Of a stretch of DNA of 10,164 nt, positions 1-6,447 are shown in pieces. The notes below the pieces were generated by a model that did not search any database, was not told where the DNA came from, and worked only from the letters and a program-made list of their open reading frames with translations. The stretch is from JAETTH01 sp964455975 (lineage in GTDB: Bacteria > Bacillota > Clostridia > TANB77 > CAG-508). The first letter of the stretch is position 1, and each line of letters begins with the position of its first letter. Made by a program: the position numbers and the translations under genes. The DNA lies in assembly GCA_964455975.1 (NCBI GenBank), contig CAYVYP010000051.1, positions 1 through 10,164 on the forward strand, given 5' to 3'.

Positions 1-1519
1 CTGCTCCTGTAAAATCGCTTAATTGTGTTAATGCTGTTGTTCCTTGCATCCAACGCGCTCTTAATGTTGTTAATGATGATGTATCTGTTACATTTATAGT
101 TGTTGAACCTGTTAATGCGTTAGTCGAATTTCCATTTGTTCCAAATGTTACTGTTGGTGCTGTTTTATCTATTTTTACCAATGTTGTTGCTGCTCCACCT
201 ATATTTCCTGCATTATCAACTGCTCTTATATAAATTGTATTATTCCTTTCTGCTGACCATGTATCAGTTAATTGCCATGTATTATTTCCAATATTTACAC
301 AACTTGTTGAATAATCAATCCATGTATTTCCATTTTTACTATATTGCATTTTTAATACTCCAGATTCAACATCTGTAGATTTTGAAACTACTATTACGTT
401 TTGATTTGTCCATTCTCCATTACTTGAATTTGTTATTACTGGAATTGTTGGTGCTTGTCTATCTATATTTGTTACTTTATATTCTACTGTTGCTCCTTCT
501 TGATTTGTACTATCTACTAATTTTGCATAAATAGTTCCATTATCTGTCATTGTTACTGGAGTAGTATATGTTTGCCATGTCTTTTTATCTAAACTATATT
601 TTTTAATTAATTCTAATGAAGTTGCTTCTGATGGATACGTTATTGTAACTACTACATTTTCTTTTGTTGCTACTGATGGGTTACTACTAAATGTTATATT
701 ACTTGGTATATCTTTTGTTTTAACTTTTTTAGTTACTATTGTTTCATTTCCAGCTTTATCAATTGCTTTTACATTAAATGTGTATTCTGTATTTTTTGTT
801 AAATTTGTAAATGTTGAACTTGTTTGATATGCTCCTCCATTTACATTGTATTCATATCTTAAAATTCCTGCTGTTGTTGATACTGCTCCTGTATCTGCTT
901 TATCTTCTGCATTTGCTTGTAATGTAATTTTATTTGTTGTTGTTTTTGCATTTATAGCTAATACTTGTGGTACAGTATTGTCAACATTTCCTATTGTATA
1001 TCTTGCATATTTTTCTTGTTTTAATGTTGAACCTGAATAATATACATATCTTACTTCTAGTATAGTATTTTTTGTTATATTTGTAAAATCAATTCTATTT
1101 TCTTTAGCAACTTGCCAGGTTCCTGTTTCACCAAATTTATATTGGTATTTATCTACATTTGCATAATCTACTTCTCCATATGCAATTATTACTCTTATTG
1201 GTCCTGTTTCAACTCCATTTTGTGTTCCTACTTTTTCTGTATTTCTTGCTGTTTCTGGAGTAACAATAACCTTTATTGCTCTTTCTTTTGCATTTTGTTC
1301 TATTAGGCTATTTATTTTTTCTTGCTCTTCTTTCATGCTTATATCTATATCATTTTGTATTTTTTCGCCTTGGTCTATTATTCCATTTTTTCCATAAAAA
1401 GTACCATAACCAATTCCTGCTAATATCAGCATTACAACAATTGTTACTGCTAATGCAACTAAGGTTACTCCTCTACTCTTTTTAATTACAAACTCAAAAC
1501 CTTTTTCTTCTCTTTTCAT
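1..1519 (-). CDS. Surface protein with prepilin-like N-terminus and Fn3/Ig-like domains (C-terminus beyond window)
   Basis: A reading frame with no stop runs from an ATG at 1519 to the left edge (506 codons visible). The start is supported by GAGGAG about 9 bases upstream (1529-1534). The N-terminus is a basic leader of about 17 residues ending in SRG, followed by VTLVALAVTIVVMLILAG. This matches the class III (prepilin peptidase) signal pattern common in Clostridia, except that mature position 5 is Ala22 instead of the usual Glu. A charged helical stretch follows (about 45-85). Then come beta-rich repeats: an Ig/Fn3-like unit at about 105-180, an Fn3-like unit at about 183-268 (NTEYTFNVKAIDKAGNE), another at about 270-350, and an Ig-like unit at about 352-455 with YIRAVDNAGNIGG and DKTAPTVTF, after which a further unit starts. 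The inferred role is an envelope-anchored, outward-facing adhesin or minor pilin-like protein. Ligand and true length are unknown. No other pilus gene is visible nearby. Confidence 0.85.
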   Translation of the reverse strand, partial: MKREEKGFEFVIKKSRGVTLVALAVTIVVMLILAGIGYGTFYGKNGIIDQGEKIQNDIDISMKEEQEKINSLIEQNAKERAIKVIVTPETARNTEKVGTQNGVETGPIRVIIAYGEVDYANVDKYQYKFGETGTWQVAKENRIDFTNITKNTILEVRYVYYSGSTLKQEKYARYTIGNVDNTVPQVLAINAKTTTNKITLQANAEDKADTGAVSTTAGILRYEYNVNGGAYQTSSTFTNLTKNTEYTFNVKAIDKAGNETIVTKKVKTKDIPSNITFSSNPSVATKENVVVTITYPSEATSLELIKKYSLDKKTWQTYTTPVTMTDNGTIYAKLVDSTNQEGATVEYKVTNIDRQAPTIPVITNSSNGEWTNQNVIVVSKSTDVESGVLKMQYSKNGNTWIDYSTSCVNIGNNTWQLTDTWSAERNNTIYIRAVDNAGNIGGAATTLVKIDKTAPTVTFGTNGNSTNALTGSTTINVTDTSSLTTLRARWMQGTTALTQLSDFTGA

Positions 1520-1551
1520 TTGCTACTTCTCCTCAAAATAATATATATATT

Positions 1552-1579
1552 ATTATATATGCTTTTTATTTTTTATCAA
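1552..1579 (-). promoter_or_regulatory. Sigma-A-type promoter for the Ig-like surface protein
   Basis: Read on the minus strand there is TTGATA (1574-1579), a 16-base spacer and TATAAT (1552-1557), 33 bases upstream of the ATG at 1519. The -10 is a consensus match and the -35 has one mismatch. The region is extremely AT-rich (alternating TA around 1540-1560), so chance matches are likely and the call is moderate. Confidence 0.5.
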
Positions 1580-1603
1580 TAATTGCATTTTTGAATTATC
1601 GTA

Positions 1604-1622
1604 TTTTGAGATATACCTAGGG
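1604..1622 (-). promoter_or_regulatory. CCTAGG-containing element, copy 1
   Basis: On the minus strand this reads CCCTAGGTATATCTCAAAA. A similar element, CCCTAGGAAATTTCAAAA, lies at 2979-2996 upstream of the wall hydrolase gene on the same strand. The palindromic CCTAGG core stands out in this AT-rich background. It lies about 24 bases upstream of the proposed -35, a plausible activator or repressor position, but no regulator is known. Confidence 0.3.
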
Positions 1623-1700
1623 ATAAGCTTGTTTTTTTTATTTTTTTGTCATTTTTTATATATTTTTTGTTGATTTTTAAATTTTACATTTTTATTACAC

Positions 1701-1732
1701 AAAAAAAACCTTAGATACTCTAAGGTTTTTTT
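1701..1732 (-). terminator. Intrinsic terminator, likely bidirectional
   Basis: Arms CCTTAGA (1709-1715) and TCTAAGG (1719-1725) form a short GC-containing stem flanked by eight A on the left and seven T on the right. The A/T flanks also pair and give a U-tract in either direction. On the minus strand it lies 168 bases past the wall hydrolase stop, which it most likely terminates, separating it from the surface-protein gene. Confidence 0.85.
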
Positions 1733-1899
1733 ATATATTATTTTTTATGTTTAAAAAATTTTTTACATTTTTTGCATTTTACATTTTCATTTCTTTTATG
1801 TTACATTGTTTTACAAAATTCTACTTTTTCTTAGGCATTGCCTATTTTACGTAATTAATATTTCTATATTTAAATTTTATACATTTATATTTTTTACTC

Positions 1900-2910
1900 T
1901 TACATTGCGTTAAAATATACGTTTCCACCAATTATAACTCCTGTATGAGAACCTGCAGATCTAAATGATAAATAATTGTGATTTCTTGCACCATTTAATG
2001 CATCTAAAACTGCTTGTTTTACATATGCTGGATAATTTCCATTTAATCTCTTTTTCCAATGTGAGTCTATTGAGTAACAAAACTGTCCTTTTGCTTTATA
2101 TTGGCTTAATGGGTCTGTTCCTCTACTATTCCATTTACTACTTGCTGCTCTATTACATGCTGTTGTTATAACTGCTAATGCTCCTGTATAACTTGAATTA
2201 CATTCTTGTGATGTTATTGCACATAATAAATCTAATTCAGATGCTGTATATGACCATTTGCCTGAAGAATAGCTAACTGCAGTTGTTCTTTCTTCACCTC
2301 TTGTAGTAACCTCTGTATATGTTATTTGTATAACTTTATTTACTGGTTGTTTTACTATTTTTTCTGATATTACTGTTTTTTCTATTTCTACATCATTTTG
2401 ATATTTTACTTTATATGTTACTTCTTTTATACCATTTTGTCCGTTTCTAATTACTTTGTTTCCTTTTGTTCCTGATGTTGCAGTTGCTTCTTTTGTTATT
2501 GTTTCATATGGTATTTCAACTTTTTCTACAATTATTTTTTCTATAATTGTATTATAATTTTGCATTATTTCTTCAATATTAGCTGCTTGTTCTTCTTGTC
2601 CTTCTACTTCTAATGTTGCTTCTGAAGATTTAATAATTTTTATTGTTTTATTTGTAGATAAATCTTCTTCTAAATTTGGTACTGAAGTTTCATCTTCTGC
2701 AATTTCTATATTGTTTTCAACTAATATTTCTGATATTTTTGTTTTTGCTGTTAATACTGTCATTTCATATCCGTTTTGTAATACGATTTTTACTGAATTT
2801 ACTTTAGAATTTGAAGCCATAACTCCAATTCCTGAAAAAATTAATATTACTACAGCACATATTCCAATTATTTTCACCAGGGAACCTGATGCTTTTTCAT
2901 TCTTGTTCAT
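1900..2910 (-). CDS. Membrane-anchored cell wall hydrolase: DUF348, G5 and SleB-like domains
   Basis: The 336-residue protein has a short basic N-terminus and one membrane segment (about 11-31), so it is probably anchored outside the membrane by an uncleaved signal. Residues about 39-78 resemble a DUF348 (YabE/RpfB-type) unit. Residues about 126-200 form a G5 domain (VEIPYETITKEA, KGNKVIRNGQNGIKEVTYKV), a module linked to peptidoglycan or surface adhesion. Residues about 225-335 match the SleB-type Hydrolase_2 fold (LLCAITSQECNSSYTGALAV, then VKQAVLDALNGA and GVIIGGNVYFN near the end). Glu236 in SQE is the probable catalytic acid of a lytic-transglycosylase-like reaction on glycan strands. 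The ATG follows AAGGAGG (2921-2927) at 10 bases. It is transcribed alone from a consensus promoter. SleB relatives act in spore germination, but the sigma-A promoter and G5 domain suggest a vegetative role (inference). Confidence 0.85.
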   Translation of the reverse strand: MNKNEKASGSLVKIIGICAVVILIFSGIGVMASNSKVNSVKIVLQNGYEMTVLTAKTKISEILVENNIEIAEDETSVPNLEEDLSTNKTIKIIKSSEATLEVEGQEEQAANIEEIMQNYNTIIEKIIVEKVEIPYETITKEATATSGTKGNKVIRNGQNGIKEVTYKVKYQNDVEIEKTVISEKIVKQPVNKVIQITYTEVTTRGEERTTAVSYSSGKWSYTASELDLLCAITSQECNSSYTGALAVITTACNRAASSKWNSRGTDPLSQYKAKGQFCYSIDSHWKKRLNGNYPAYVKQAVLDALNGARNHNYLSFRSAGSHTGVIIGGNVYFNAM

Positions 2911-2926
2911 AAGAAATTTTCCTCCT

Positions 2927-2943
2927 TGTTGTTTTTGACAACA
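2927..2943 (-). promoter_or_regulatory. Short 5' leader hairpin beside the ribosome binding site
   Basis: TGTTGT (2927-2932) and ACAACA (2938-2943) can pair around a 5-base loop. With the promoter at 2949-2977 the transcript should begin near 2942, so this hairpin would form the extreme 5' end of the mRNA, abutting the AAGGAGG site. It could stabilise the message or modulate initiation. The stem is only six pairs and AU-rich. Confidence 0.35.
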
Positions 2944-2948
2944 TGTAT

Positions 2949-2977
2949 ATTATACCATTTTTCAAAATTTATGTCAA
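2949..2977 (-). promoter_or_regulatory. Consensus sigma-A promoter of the wall hydrolase gene
   Basis: On the minus strand there is TTGACA (2972-2977), exactly 17 bases, then TATAAT (2949-2954), both perfect consensus hexamers. The ATG lies at 2910, giving a leader of about 30 bases with a strong AAGGAGG site. Strong housekeeping expression is expected unless repressed. Confidence 0.9.
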
Positions 2978-2978
2978 A

Positions 2979-2996
2979 TTTTGAAATTTCCTAGGG
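2979..2996 (-). promoter_or_regulatory. CCTAGG-containing element, copy 2
   Basis: It reads CCCTAGGAAATTTCAAAA on the minus strand and ends one base before the -35 hexamer of the wall hydrolase promoter. It resembles the element at 1604-1622 upstream of the surface-protein gene. A possible shared regulatory site; no regulator can be named. Confidence 0.3.
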
Positions 2997-3039
2997 CACT
3001 TTATGTTTTCAGATTTCATTTTTTTACTATGGCTTAAAA

Positions 3040-3074
3040 ATGCTTGTATTAAAGTATATTATGCTTGTACTAAA
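3040..3074 (+). repeat. Tandem 14-bp direct repeat, 21-bp period, upstream of lemA
   Basis: ATGCTTGTATTAAA (3040-3053) and ATGCTTGTACTAAA (3061-3074) differ at one base and start 21 bases apart, two helical turns. They lie 25 bases upstream of the proposed lemA -35, and about 60 bases from the divergent hydrolase -35. The helical phasing fits two same-face protein binding sites. Confidence 0.45.
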
Positions 3075-3098
3075 AATATTACTATTTTTTAAAAAATA

Positions 3099-3127
3099 TT
3101 GTATAAATATTTCTTATATGATATTAT
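3099..3127 (+). promoter_or_regulatory. Probable promoter of lemA
   Basis: TTGTAT (3099-3104), a 17-base spacer and TATTAT (3122-3127) lie 32 bases before the lemA ATG. The -10 has one mismatch and the -35 has two. Spacing and position are good, but the AT-rich background limits certainty. Confidence 0.55.
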
Positions 3128-3159
3128 ATGGTAAAGTTTAATTAAAGGAGGATTTTATT

Positions 3160-3717
3160 ATGTGGTTAATTATTTTAGCAATTGTAGTAGTTTTAGTAAT
3201 ATTTGTAATAAGTATTTACAATTCTTTAGTAACTCTTAGACAAAGAGTAAAAAATTCATGGAGCCAAATTGATGTACAACTTCAAAGAAGATTTGATTTA
3301 ATACCTAATTTAGTAGAAACAGTTAAAGGTTATATGTCTCATGAAGCTGGTGTATTAGAAAAGGTAACTGAACTTCGTTCTTCTTGGGCTAATGCAAAAA
3401 CAATTAGTCAAAAGGCTGAAGTTGATAATGTTTTATCTGATACATTAAAAACAATTATGGCTGTTTCAGAAAATTATCCAGACTTAAAAGCTAATCAAAA
3501 CTTTTCTGAACTTCAAAATGACTTAAAACAAACAGAAGACAAAATATCTTATTCTAGACAATTCTACAATGATAGTGTTACAAAATATAACACTAAATTA
3601 GAATTATTCCCTTCAAGTTTTATTGCTTCTATGTTTCATTTTACTGCAGAAACATTATTTGAAGTTGAAAGTCAAGAAGCTAGAAAAAATGTAAAAGTAG
3701 ATTTTGGAAATAAATAA
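3160..3717 (+). CDS. lemA: LemA family membrane protein
   Basis: The 185-residue length is typical of LemA proteins. One N-terminal membrane segment (about 2-20) leads into the family's hallmark stretch YNSLVTLRQRVKNSWSQIDV, then LQRRFDLIPNLVETVKGY (about 41-58). A helical bundle follows with FSELQNDLKQTEDKISYSRQFYND (about 115-138) and the conserved end of the fold (LFPSSFIASMF, then LFEVES). The ATG follows AGGAGG (3146-3151) at 8 bases. The family adopts a helical hairpin anchored with a short N-terminus outside; its biochemical role is not settled, though links to envelope stress and M48 proteases are known. Here it is monocistronic, between its own promoter and terminator, without the TPM-domain or HtpX-type partner often found beside it. 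Confidence 0.95.
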   Translation: MWLIILAIVVVLVIFVISIYNSLVTLRQRVKNSWSQIDVQLQRRFDLIPNLVETVKGYMSHEAGVLEKVTELRSSWANAKTISQKAEVDNVLSDTLKTIMAVSENYPDLKANQNFSELQNDLKQTEDKISYSRQFYNDSVTKYNTKLELFPSSFIASMFHFTAETLFEVESQEARKNVKVDFGNK

Positions 3718-3728
3718 AAATAAATATT

Positions 3729-3757
3729 AAAACCTCGTAAAAATACGAGGTTTTTTT
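3729..3757 (+). terminator. Intrinsic terminator of lemA, possibly bidirectional
   Basis: AAAACCTCGTA (3729-3739) pairs perfectly with TACGAGGTTTT (3744-3754) around a 4-base A loop, followed by a T tract through 3757. It begins 12 bases past the lemA stop. On the minus strand the downstream sequence is also U-rich, so it may stop transcripts running through from tatD as well. Confidence 0.9.
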
Positions 3758-3851
3758 ATATTTTTTTGCACATATTATAAGTCTTGAATCATTGTTTTCT
3801 TATGTACAAGTAGATAATGCTATTTAGGTATCTGTTGTAAATAGTAGTCGG

Positions 3852-3877
3852 TATTCCAAATAGCATAAAGTGGAATA
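3852..3877. repeat. Small inverted repeat in the lemA-tatD spacer
   Basis: TATTCCA (3852-3858) and TGGAATA (3871-3877) are perfect inverted copies with a 12-base loop. Part of the loop, AAATAGCAT (3858-3866), is also the inverse of ATGCTATTT at 3817-3825, so two mutually exclusive hairpins are possible. No U-tract follows, so it is not an obvious terminator. Function unknown. Confidence 0.35.
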
Positions 3878-3890
3878 TTTAGTATATTAT

Positions 3891-3976
3891 CACATTTTCT
3901 TGACCAATAATGTCATTATTTTACACATTTTCTTGACCAATATGTATTGTATTATCACATTTTCTTGACCAATATG
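3891..3976. repeat. Three direct repeats of CACATTTTCTTGACCAATA
   Basis: Copies lie at 3891-3909, 3924-3944 and 3956-3976. All share the 19-base core CACATTTTCTTGACCAATA; the last two add TG. Start-to-start distances are 33 and 32 bases, roughly three helical turns, with spacers of 11-14 bases. These spacers are too short and AT-rich for a CRISPR array. The even phasing suggests multiple protein binding sites, either an operator cluster or the repeated end of an IS21-like transposon (inference). The last copy ends 18 bases from the tatD stop. No transposase is in the window. Confidence 0.85.
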
Positions 3977-3994
3977 CGTTTTTTAGAATTTTTT

Positions 3995-4762
3995 TTATAT
4001 ATTAAATATTTTTATTGCATTTTCATATGTTATTTGTGCTATTTGTTCAAAAGTCATTTCTTTTGAATTTGCTACTTTTTGGGCTATATATTTTACATTT
4101 CTAGAATCATTTCTTTTTCCTCTATTTGGTTCTGGTGATAAATATGGACTATCTGTTTCAATAAGTATTTTTTCTAATGGTACCATTTTTATTATTTCAT
4201 CTGCATTTTTTGAATTTTTAAAAGTTACTGGACCTGCAAAAGAAATATAAAATCCTAGTTTTAGAGCCTCTTTTACAAGTTCTCTATTTAATTGGCAACA
4301 ATGAAAAATTCCTTTTTTAATAATATTATTAGCTTTTAATATTTCTATTGTATCCATTAGTGCATCTCTTGAATGAATTACAATTGGTAGTTTTAAACTA
4401 TTTGCTAATTCTATTTGTTTTATAAAAAATTGTTTTTGTAATTCTTTATTTTCTTTATTCCAATAATAATCTAATCCGATTTCTCCTATTGCTACCACTT
4501 TTTTACTACTTTTAGCTATACTTTCTATTTTTGAAATAGCATTTTCTATATCTTGTTCTACATCATTTGGTGAAATTCCACATGTAGAATATATATTTTC
4601 ATATTTATTAGAAAGTTCGATTGATTTTATAGAACTTTCTATATTATACCCTGCTGAAACTATCTTTTTAACTCCTGAATTAAATATTTCTTGTATTATT
4701 ACACTCCTATCTTCATCAAATTTTTCATCTTCTAAATGTGCATGTGAATCAAATAAATCCAT
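3995..4762 (-). CDS. tatD: TatD family metal-dependent hydrolase (putative DNase)
   Basis: The 255-residue length is normal for the TatD/YcfH family, a TIM-barrel amidohydrolase-fold group with reported 3'-5' exonuclease or DNase activity. Metal-ligand motifs are all present: DSHAHL at the N-terminus (His7, His9), GEIGLDYY (Glu94), HSR (His130), FHCC (His154) and ETDSPYLSPEP (Asp204), followed by the family's RGKRNDS loop. The familiar GxHPH loop is GISPN here (62-66), and HCF is HCC; neither change removes a metal ligand. The ATG is preceded by AAGGAGA (4768-4774) at 5 bases. It is the last gene of the acpS operon, 61 bases after acpS. The likely cellular role is nucleic acid turnover or quality control in the cytoplasm. 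No hairpin terminator lies directly after its stop. Confidence 0.95.
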   Translation of the reverse strand: MDLFDSHAHLEDEKFDEDRSVIIQEIFNSGVKKIVSAGYNIESSIKSIELSNKYENIYSTCGISPNDVEQDIENAISKIESIAKSSKKVVAIGEIGLDYYWNKENKELQKQFFIKQIELANSLKLPIVIHSRDALMDTIEILKANNIIKKGIFHCCQLNRELVKEALKLGFYISFAGPVTFKNSKNADEIIKMVPLEKILIETDSPYLSPEPNRGKRNDSRNVKYIAQKVANSKEMTFEQIAQITYENAIKIFNI

Positions 4763-4790
4763 AATTTTCTCCTTTTTTTATATTTATAAA

Positions 4791-4817
4791 GGAAAGTATA
4801 TATAAGTTATACTTTCC
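4791..4817 (-). terminator. Hairpin between acpS and tatD (attenuator or processing site)
   Basis: GGAAAGTATA (4791-4800) and TATACTTTCC (4808-4817) form a perfect 10-bp stem with a 7-base loop, 6 bases past the acpS stop. On the minus strand it is followed by TTTATAAATATAAA, only weakly U-rich. It may terminate part of the transcripts, attenuate tatD, or protect the upstream mRNA end. Confidence 0.5.
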
Positions 4818-4823
4818 CAACTT

Positions 4824-5198
4824 TTACTTACAAAGCACTGTGCAATTTGCTGTTGCATATTCTTTAATATGTGAAATACTTAAGTCTATATTTTCTATTT
4901 GAGATAAATTAATATTAACAAAATTTACAACAGGCTTTCCACTTTGCTTATTTTCTATTTCTATATTTTTCCATTCTATTTTATTGTCTTCTTCTATTAA
5001 GGTAGAAATTGCTTTAAATATTGCTTCTTTTGCTGCAAACCTTGCTGCGTAATGTTCATATTTCATAGCTTTTTTAGATTCACAATATTCAATCTCTTTT
5101 TGAGTATATATTTTTTCCAAAAATCTTACTCCTAATGTGTTTATTGCATCTTGCACTCTAAATACTTCTATTATATCTGTACCACATAAAACCTTCAT
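4824..5198 (-). CDS. acpS: Holo-[acyl-carrier-protein] synthase
   Basis: The 124-residue protein has the AcpS-type phosphopantetheinyl transferase signatures: GTDIIEV near the N-terminus with the Mg-binding Asp8, and RFAAKEAIFKAI with Glu58 and Lys57 (about 53-64). The closing part, LSISHIKEYATA (about 106-117), matches the family's S-[IL]-S-H strand. It transfers the 4'-phosphopantetheine arm of coenzyme A to a serine of apo-ACP, activating fatty acid synthesis in the cytoplasm. The start ATG follows AAGGTG (5204-5209), which overlaps the stop codon of the preceding gene (5208-5210), suggesting translational coupling. An acyl-ACP thioesterase on the opposite strand nearby uses the product of this enzyme's pathway. 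Confidence 0.95.
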   Translation of the reverse strand: MKVLCGTDIIEVFRVQDAINTLGVRFLEKIYTQKEIEYCESKKAMKYEHYAARFAAKEAIFKAISTLIEEDNKIEWKNIEIENKQSGKPVVNFVNINLSQIENIDLSISHIKEYATANCTVLCK

Positions 5199-5207
5199 AT
5201 ATTCACC

Positions 5208-6434
5208 TTACTTAAATAAATTTATTATATTAAATATAATTATAGCTACTAATATTATAAATATCATTTTGTTTATTTTTGAATTTTTTGATATATTTAA
5301 TTCTTTATACATTAAATCATATTTTGTTTTTATTTCTCTATAATTTTTTTCTAATTCTAAAACATTTTCCCATTGATTATTCATTAAATTTCCATCTGTA
5401 TCATTTGTAATTTCTTGAATCCAGACTTCTTGTGTGAATTCTACAAATTTTTTTGTTGCGTTATTATTTTTATTTTTTAATTCTGAATTTATTTTTCTTA
5501 AATATATCTTTTTATATAAATTAAATATATATGTATAAAAGTATTCATTTTCATATGCATATGGAAGTGTTGTATAGTTTGTACTATCTGCACTTGAGGC
5601 TAATAGACCTGTTCCTACTTTTGTAAATCCACATCTTGCATATTTATTTTTTGATAAAATATTAAAATTGTTACTTACAGTTTTTCTATCTATATTTGAA
5701 TTATAGTTTTCTGGCAAAACATTTGAATATTTAAAAAATTCATGTTCTATTTTTTCTATATCATTTTGCTCGTTCCAGTAATTGCTATCTATACATGCAT
5801 ACGAATATGTTAAAAATCTATTTGTATCTAAATTTAAAGCTTTCGCACTTGAATTTGGTCCTGTAATTTGTTTTATTAAATTTTTTAATTCTTGTACATC
5901 TTTAAATTTATCTGTTCCTATATTTATATTTTCAAATTCTTTTAGCATAGAAAACTCTGAATTTATGTCTCTAAATTTATAATTAAAATTTAGTACATCT
6001 GCCATTTGGTTTGAATTTTCTATGTTTGTTTTAAACACTAGAAAGCACACTCCAGTATTAAAACAAATAAGTTCTATTTTTTGTATATTAAAAAATATTC
6101 CGTTTTTTTCTCCTACTTTTCCTTGAATATCTTTTCCTAAAAAATATTCAAATATTGTACATGGCTTTTTTGAAAGAATGAGAGCTTTTAATTTATTATC
6201 TTCTTCTAAAAATGCTTTTCTCTTTTCTTTATCTAAATCAAATGACCAAAACATATACTCTCTTATTTTAGGTAAAAAATATGAGTATATATCAAAATCT
6301 TTTTGACCTTCAAATAGCCTTAAATTACAATTTTTATCTTTTAATAATCTTAGAAAATATTTACTTATATTTTTTTGTTCTATAATATACGGATATATAA
6401 AATATGTATATTGATATCTTGTCTTTAGTTCCAC
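5208..6434 (-). CDS. Unrecognised protein with single C-terminal membrane anchor
   Basis: I do not recognise this 408-residue protein. The start is GTG at 6434, supported by AGGAG (6443-6447) 8 bases upstream; that site overlaps the stop of the WG-repeat gene. The body is predicted soluble and mixed alpha/beta, rich in Asn, Lys, Tyr and Phe, with six cysteines (36, 92, 124, 130, 214, 268) and a strand-like hydrophobic pair around 113-135. A distinctive Gly/Ser-Thr-Tyr segment, GFTKVGTGLLASS (269-281), precedes TNYTTLPYAYENEYFYTYIF (about 285-304). Charged helical segments (about 300-320 and 355-382) lead to a membrane segment at about 389-406 ending in Lys408. No N-terminal signal is seen, so the body should stay cytoplasmic (tail-anchored). 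The long helix then membrane layout recalls CorA-like proteins, but only one membrane span and no GMN motif are present, so ion transport is unlikely. Confidence 0.8.
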   Translation of the reverse strand: MELKTRYQYTYFIYPYIIEQKNISKYFLRLLKDKNCNLRLFEGQKDFDIYSYFLPKIREYMFWSFDLDKEKRKAFLEEDNKLKALILSKKPCTIFEYFLGKDIQGKVGEKNGIFFNIQKIELICFNTGVCFLVFKTNIENSNQMADVLNFNYKFRDINSEFSMLKEFENINIGTDKFKDVQELKNLIKQITGPNSSAKALNLDTNRFLTYSYACIDSNYWNEQNDIEKIEHEFFKYSNVLPENYNSNIDRKTVSNNFNILSKNKYARCGFTKVGTGLLASSADSTNYTTLPYAYENEYFYTYIFNLYKKIYLRKINSELKNKNNNATKKFVEFTQEVWIQEITNDTDGNLMNNQWENVLELEKNYREIKTKYDLMYKELNISKNSKINKMIFIILVAIIIFNIINLFK

Positions 6435-6447
6435 TAAAATTTCTCCT

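Larger units (their letters stand above)
1520..1899. other. Intergenic region between the two left-hand minus-strand genes
   Basis: This 380-base stretch has no credible gene. It holds, from left to right, the ribosome binding site and promoter of the surface-protein gene, the CCTAGG element, a T-rich stretch (about 1630-1690), the terminator at 1701-1732, and an AT-rich 3' untranslated region of the wall hydrolase gene (1733-1899) with no recognised motif. Confidence 0.6.

Noticed and set aside
136..1485. Plus-strand reading frames in the left 1.5 kb
   Set aside because: They are low-complexity Leu/Tyr/Phe-rich shadows without ribosome binding sites, antisense to the open minus-strand surface-protein frame.
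3891..3976. CRISPR array
   Set aside because: Spacers between repeats are only 11-14 bases and AT-rich, there are just three copies, and no cas gene is in the window.
4791..4817. Strong terminator that would split acpS from tatD into separate units
   Set aside because: The stem is good but the following minus-strand sequence is only weakly U-rich, and no good separate promoter for tatD was seen; kept as a possible attenuator.
5208..6434. CorA-type magnesium transporter
   Set aside because: Only one membrane segment is present and the GMN motif is absent; only the general long-helix-then-membrane layout is similar.
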